Source of the DNA: an uncultured Clostridia bacterium
Lineage (GTDB): Bacteria; Bacillota_A; Clostridia; TANB77; CAG-508
Assembly: GCA_947594095.1 (NCBI GenBank)
Contig: CANQEA010000061.1
Span: forward strand, 1 to 7,738
Length of the DNA stretch: 7,738 bases
Reading direction: 5' to 3'
Part shown: in pieces, positions 5,141 through 7,738 of the stretch
Layout: each line of letters begins with the position of its first letter
Numbering within the stretch: position 1 is the first letter of the stretch
The notes under the pieces: model-generated
What the model saw: the letters and a program-made list of their open reading frames with translations, nothing else
What the model was told of the DNA's origin: nothing
The model's database searches: none
Position numbers and translations under genes: made by a program

Positions 5141-5767
5141 TTAAACTGTTTCAGATGAAGCATCTCCATATACTTCATATCCATATTTATTTTTAGATAA
5201 TTTATAAGCCAGTTTAGTAATTGTTAATGTTTGTACAAAATTTGCAAATAAAAGAATATTTGAAATAATATTATCTTTTATTATAACTGCTAATAGTAAA
5301 CCAATTGTAAAAGATATATATGATACAATTCTTTTCTTTTTTCTGTCTTTTAATGCTAATATTGGAACATCTTCTGTATCTGCTGGAGCATATAATCTTA
5401 TCATTATAATGCCAAAAATCCATACTATTCCTATAGTTATATATTTTATAGTTTCTGTCAATACGATATATTTAGAAAGGAAGGCTACACCGCAATACAT
5501 AATACATGTAGTTAATATACAACCTAAATGGGTTTTAGCATGAAATCCTCCTGATGCTCCTCTATATGGAATTAATACTAAAAAAGTAATTAATGTTTCC
5601 TTAAATATTCCTAAAACAAGTGCCACTGCTAACATTATAAATATTTTAGGGATTTCTCCAAATATAATTTGGATTCCGTAATTTATTACTTCTGCTCTTT
5701 CATCATCGATGTCTGGCATTTCTTTTCTTATTCGATTGGTTAAAAATGTACAGATTTTATCTACCAT
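5141..5767 (-). CDS. agrB: AgrB accessory gene regulator protein (peptide-processing membrane protease)
   Basis: A 208-residue AgrB, the usual family length. AgrB is an integral membrane cysteine endopeptidase that cleaves the C-terminal tail of AgrD and cyclises the peptide. The cytoplasmic N-terminal helix region carries MVDKICTFLTNRIRK and then ...EVINYGIQIIFGEIPK. The catalytic pair is H76 in YRGASGGFHAKTHLGC and C83 seven residues later, the same spacing as H77/C84 in S. aureus AgrB. Hydrophobic segments follow at about 41-66, 81-103, 107-124, 146-163 and 167-184, with the positively charged loop LKDRKKKR (138-145) between them. The ATG at 5767 has GAGGGG seven to nine bases upstream. 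agrD follows on the same strand after 56 bases, and the sensor-regulator pair converges on them from the other strand. All catalytic residues are intact. Confidence 0.93.
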   Translation of the reverse strand: MVDKICTFLTNRIRKEMPDIDDERAEVINYGIQIIFGEIPKIFIMLAVALVLGIFKETLITFLVLIPYRGASGGFHAKTHLGCILTTCIMYCGVAFLSKYIVLTETIKYITIGIVWIFGIIMIRLYAPADTEDVPILALKDRKKKRIVSYISFTIGLLLAVIIKDNIISNILLFANFVQTLTITKLAYKLSKNKYGYEVYGDASSETV

Positions 5768-6037
5768 TTTATCACCCCTCTTTTGTTAATTTAGATTCTA
5801 TCATCATAGTTTTACAAGAGAGGATTTGTTTTACGAAACATCATTTTTTATTTATAAAAAATGTATTTGTTGTTTTTTTATAAAAGATTTTGTCGTTTTT
5901 ATAAAATCAAATTTATTTATTTTAATTTTATGCATATTGTATGTTCTAAATTACATATTCATATACTCAAAAATTTATAATTATCTTCGTATAATAACCA
6001 AAAATAGCACAAATTTAAACTTTTTTGCATTTTTATC
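5768..6037. other. AT-rich intergenic region between agrB and tRNA-Met
   Basis: I see no gene here that I can support. The region holds the candidate agrB promoter (5795-5803), a direct repeat of GTTTTAC (5809-5815 and 5828-5834), and three T-run plus TATAAAA blocks (TATAAAA at 5853, 5879 and 5900). The last two share TTTGT.GTTTTT and are about 21-23 bases apart. Phased A/T tracts like these often bend DNA. A 71-residue, very hydrophobic plus-strand frame (5826-6041, TTG start) has low-complexity composition typical of translated AT-rich non-coding DNA. Confidence 0.5.
5795..5803 (-). promoter_or_regulatory. Extended -10 element, candidate agrBD promoter
   Basis: On the minus strand TGATAGAAT (5803-5795) is a TG-extended -10 with one mismatch to TATAAT. 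It would give a leader of about 20 bases carrying the GAGGGG ribosome binding site of agrB. The expected -35 position reads CCTCTC, which is not a match. This fits a promoter that depends on an activator or on the extended -10. Confidence 0.4.
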
Positions 6038-6066
6038 TTGACAAATGGGCAAACTACCGCTATAAT
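6038..6066 (+). promoter_or_regulatory. Promoter of tRNA-Met
   Basis: TTGACA (6038-6043), a 17-base spacer and TATAAT (6061-6066), both hexamers perfect. The tRNA begins 18 bases after the -10. This is typical of a strong stable-RNA promoter. Confidence 0.85.
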
Positions 6067-6084
6067 AGTTATTGTCTGATATTT

Positions 6085-6161
6085 GGCGAAGTAGCTCAGT
6101 TGGCTAGAGCATTCGGTTCATACCCGACAGGTCGGTGGTTCGAATCCACTCTTCGCTACCA
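6085..6161 (+). tRNA. tRNA-Met (anticodon CAU), elongator type
   Basis: A complete 77-base cloverleaf with encoded CCA. It has an acceptor stem GGCGAAG/CTTCGCT (G1-U72 wobble), D stem GCTC/GAGC with loop AGTTGGCTA, anticodon loop TTCATAC, T stem GGTGG/CCACT with TTCGAAT, then A73 and CCA. The anticodon stem lacks the three G-C pairs, and the acceptor lacks the 1-72 mismatch, of initiator tRNA, so this is the elongator. The 27-43 pair (T and C) is mismatched. A lysidine-modified tRNA-Ile(CAU) is the alternative, but the sequence looks like known elongator tRNA-Met genes. Confidence 0.93.
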
Positions 6162-6168
6162 TTACGAA

Positions 6169-6205
6169 TGTTCTTACAGGGTTTATTCCTGTGAGAATAT
6201 TTTTT
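6169..6205 (+). terminator. Rho-independent terminator of tRNA-Met
   Basis: A 12-base-pair stem (6169-6180 with 6188-6199, two G-T wobbles), 7-base loop GTTTATT and then six T (6200-6205). It begins 8 bases after the tRNA CCA end. Confidence 0.85.
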
Positions 6206-6218
6206 AACTTTAGAGAAC

Positions 6219-6237
6219 CCCCCAGCATAGCTGGGGG
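6219..6237. repeat. GC-rich perfect hairpin at the junction to higher-GC DNA
   Basis: CCCCCAGC (6219-6226) and GCTGGGGG (6230-6237) form a perfect 8-base-pair stem around ATA. It stands out in AT-rich DNA, has no T-run on either side, and comes right after the tRNA terminator. It resembles REP/PATE-type palindromes or the subterminal hairpin of an IS200/IS605-type element. No transposase is visible, so the nature is open. Confidence 0.45.
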
Positions 6238-6250
6238 ATAATTACTTCAC

Positions 6251-6286
6251 ATCAATATTGACTAAAGCGGAAAATATTGATAAAAT
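6251..6286 (+). promoter_or_regulatory. Promoter of the ClC gene with overlapping inverted repeat
   Basis: TTGACT (6258-6263), a 17-base spacer and TAAAAT (6281-6286). A perfect 8-base inverted repeat, ATCAATAT (6251-6258) and ATATTGAT (6274-6281), touches the -35 with one arm and the -10 with the other. This is a classic place for a repressor operator. The leader to the ATG at 6350 would be about 55-60 bases. I could not find a fluoride-riboswitch pattern in it. Confidence 0.5.
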
Positions 6287-6349
6287 AATATTATAAGAGA
6301 TGAACCGGCAGAACATATAAAAATATGGGTATTAGAAAGGAGACAAGAA

Positions 6350-7567
6350 ATGAAAACAAAGAACAATAATGGTATTGTTTTTATATTGCTCGGTGCTGTG
6401 GCAGGTGCGGTTATCGGCGGAATAATCTGGGCATTCATGCGCGTTATGCAGCTGCTCATTGAATTGATTTGGGACTATATTCCGAGTGCTGTGCATATTC
6501 CGTGCTATACGATACTGATGTGCCTGTTAGGCGGCATTATAATCGGAATTATACAGAAGAGGCACGGACCATGTCCCGATGACCTTCATCAGGTCATGAC
6601 AAAGTACAAGAGAGACGGCAGGTATCCGTATCATAACGTTTTGATTATGCTGATTGCTGCACTGATGCCACTGATATTCGGCGGAGCAATAGGCCCTGAA
6701 GCAGGCCTTACGGGAGTTATTGTGGGACTATGCTGTTGGGCAGGAGATAATTTTAAATATGCAGGCAAGTATATGTCTGAGCTACCAGAAATAGGAATTT
6801 CAGCAACTCTTGGTATTGTGTTCCGTTCACCGCTTTTTGGATTTATAGAACCAATCGAGAATGATGATGATGATGAATTCGTTCTCCCAAAAGCATCAAA
6901 AACAACCGCGATATTCTGCGCCGTATTGGCAGGTTTCGGTGTATTCATGCTGTTGGGCAAATTTTTTGGCTTAGGTGCCGGAATGCCGCATTTTGAAAAA
7001 GTGTCAATAGAGAGAGGTGAGCTGTTGTTTGCCGTGCCTGTGCTGGCAATCAGCGTTGTTCTTGGCTATGTGTACATGATTTTTGACAAATTGACACAAG
7101 CGGCGGCGAAAAAAATCGGAGGAAGATATTTTATAATGGCGGTTATTGCGGCGCTTGTTCTGGGAATAATCGGCACTGTGTTCCCGATTGCAATGTTCTC
7201 CGGCGAGGAGGAGATTCAAAAGCTCACAGAGACATACATTCAATATCCGTTGTATCTACTGTTTATAATACCTGTTATAAAGGTCTTTTTAATAAATATG
7301 TGTATACGTTTCGGTTGGCGCGGTGGAAGCTTTTTTCCGTCAATATTTGCCGGAGTCTGCTTAGGCTACGCCTGCTCGGCTGCATTCGGTATAGACCCTG
7401 CTTTCGCAGTTTCAATATCGACCGCAGCGGTTATGACCACCATTATGCGAAAACCGCTAGCGGTTGCGCTACTACTGTTGCTATGTTTCCCTGTGAGCAA
7501 TCTTATTTACATACTCGCCGCCGCATTCTTGGCATCAATAATACCTGTTCCAAAAAGACTTAAATAG
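6350..7567 (+). CDS. ClC-family chloride channel / transporter
   Basis: A 405-residue integral membrane protein of the ClC family, at the short end for bacterial members. It has hydrophobic helices throughout from residue 8. The filter segment GGAIGPEAGLTG (111-122) corresponds to the GREGP motif, GISATLGIVFRSPLFGFIEPIE (149-170) to helices H-I, AMFSGEEEI (281-289) to the FGGEEE turn, and FGWRGGSFFPSIFAG (321-335) to the GxFxP motif. The protein has no C-terminal CBS domains. The gating glutamate of GREGP is replaced by I114, and a glutamate (E117) follows GP instead. A simple Cl-/H+ exchange mechanism should not be assumed, and the ion is not proven. The start is the ATG with AAGGAG seven bases upstream. 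GC content is much higher than in the genes to the left (32 of 60 bases at 6661-6720 against 10 of 60 at 3661-3720), so transfer from another genome is likely. Confidence 0.85.
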   Translation: MKTKNNNGIVFILLGAVAGAVIGGIIWAFMRVMQLLIELIWDYIPSAVHIPCYTILMCLLGGIIIGIIQKRHGPCPDDLHQVMTKYKRDGRYPYHNVLIMLIAALMPLIFGGAIGPEAGLTGVIVGLCCWAGDNFKYAGKYMSELPEIGISATLGIVFRSPLFGFIEPIENDDDDEFVLPKASKTTAIFCAVLAGFGVFMLLGKFFGLGAGMPHFEKVSIERGELLFAVPVLAISVVLGYVYMIFDKLTQAAAKKIGGRYFIMAVIAALVLGIIGTVFPIAMFSGEEEIQKLTETYIQYPLYLLFIIPVIKVFLINMCIRFGWRGGSFFPSIFAGVCLGYACSAAFGIDPAFAVSISTAAVMTTIMRKPLAVALLLLLCFPVSNLIYILAAAFLASIIPVPKRLK

Positions 7568-7575
7568 TATACAGT

Positions 7576-7630
7576 TAAAGTGATAAAATGAAAGCAAACT
7601 TTTTGTGTCTACTTTCATCTTATCACTTTA
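7576..7630. terminator. Long hairpin downstream of the ClC gene, probable terminator
   Basis: A 19-base-pair stem (7576-7594 with 7612-7630, a single A-C mismatch) encloses a 17-base loop that contains TTTTT. It starts 8 bases after the ClC stop. The following tail, TTCATTTT, is only moderately T-rich. A gene ending at 7656 on the minus strand converges on it, so it may serve both. Confidence 0.6.
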
Positions 7631-7655
7631 TTCATTTTACCGAAATATGCCTTTT

Positions 7656-7736
7656 TTATGCTGTAATCCATTTAACTAAATCTAGATTTGCAGCATCAAG
7701 TAGCATTTCATGTTTTGGCATAACTCTAAAAGTATA
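7656..7736 (-). CDS. C-terminal end of an unrecognised gene (partial, runs off the right edge)
   Basis: On the minus strand one frame stays open from the window edge and reads ...YTFRVMPKHEMLLDAANL... to a TAA at 7658-7656; both other minus-strand frames hit stops within this stretch. The 26 visible residues have a natural, mixed composition, and the stop lies about 25 bases before the shared hairpin, as expected for a real gene end. I do not recognise the family. The sequence is again AT-rich, so the higher-GC stretch ends before it. Confidence 0.5.
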   Translation of the reverse strand, partial: YTFRVMPKHEMLLDAANLDLVKWITA

Positions 7737-7738
7737 TC

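Noticed and set aside
5826..6041. 71-residue hydrophobic plus-strand frame upstream of the tRNA
   Set aside because: TTG start, composition of F, I, Y, K and N expected from translating AT-rich DNA, and it runs into the tRNA promoter.
6137..6161. att site duplication of the tRNA 3' end
   Set aside because: No second copy of the tRNA 3' sequence is present downstream in the window.
6025..6207. 60-residue frame across the tRNA gene
   Set aside because: It lies over the tRNA-Met gene; the apparent protein is the translated tRNA.
6287..6349. Fluoride (crcB) riboswitch upstream of the ClC gene
   Set aside because: I looked because fluoride-type ClC genes often carry one, but the conserved GGNGAUGG and CUGAUG blocks are absent and the leader is too short.
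6631..7563. Antisense and shifted frames inside the ClC gene (6631-6960, 7004-7243, 7300-7563)
   Set aside because: They are shadows of the higher-GC ClC coding frame, with no ribosome binding sites and no family features.

Overview
The window looks like chromosomal DNA from a low-GC, spore-forming Clostridia-type Firmicute. The evidence is very AT-rich coding and intergenic DNA, strong AAGGAGG ribosome binding sites, TTG starts, sporulation genes (yqfC, the beginning of yqfD, and a pdaA-type deacetylase), and a Gram-positive agr quorum-sensing locus.

Layout from left to right. (1) Positions 1-1149, minus strand: a tight pdaA-like / yqfC / yqfD cluster, with only the first codons of yqfD inside the window. 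PdaA makes muramic delta-lactam in spore cortex; YqfC and YqfD belong to the mother-cell (SigE) programme in Bacillus. (2) Positions 1275-1927, minus strand: a two-gene unit of an unrecognised 91-residue protein overlapping a DUF4160 protein. It has its own terminator and a promoter embedded in small palindromes, and resembles an accessory toxin-antitoxin-like pair. (3) Positions 1989-2569, plus strand: dtd (D-aminoacyl-tRNA deacylase) with promoter and terminator. (4) Positions 2673-5800: a complete agr-type peptide quorum-sensing system. A LytTR response regulator and a six- to seven-helix GHKL histidine kinase lie on the plus strand. They converge on agrB and a very short 39-residue agrD on the minus strand. 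A strong hairpin between the operons could terminate both. (5) Positions 5768-6205: an AT-rich gap, then tRNA-Met(CAU) with a near-consensus promoter and a terminator. (6) Positions 6219-7630: a segment of clearly higher GC. It opens with a GC-rich perfect hairpin, carries one ClC-family chloride transporter or channel gene, and ends in a long hairpin. (7) Positions 7656-7736, minus strand: the C-terminus of an unrecognised gene, back in AT-rich sequence.

The main biological system is the agr locus. AgrB should cut and cyclise the AgrD pre-peptide at its single cysteine to give a thiolactone signal. The AgrC-like kinase would sense it and phosphorylate the AgrA-like regulator. The architecture (regulator before kinase, agrBD convergent rather than co-directional) and the peptide core (SCLVLWLLHQPKMP) are the least ordinary parts. 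The ClC gene next to the tRNA gene looks horizontally acquired on base composition, although no integrase or att duplication is visible.
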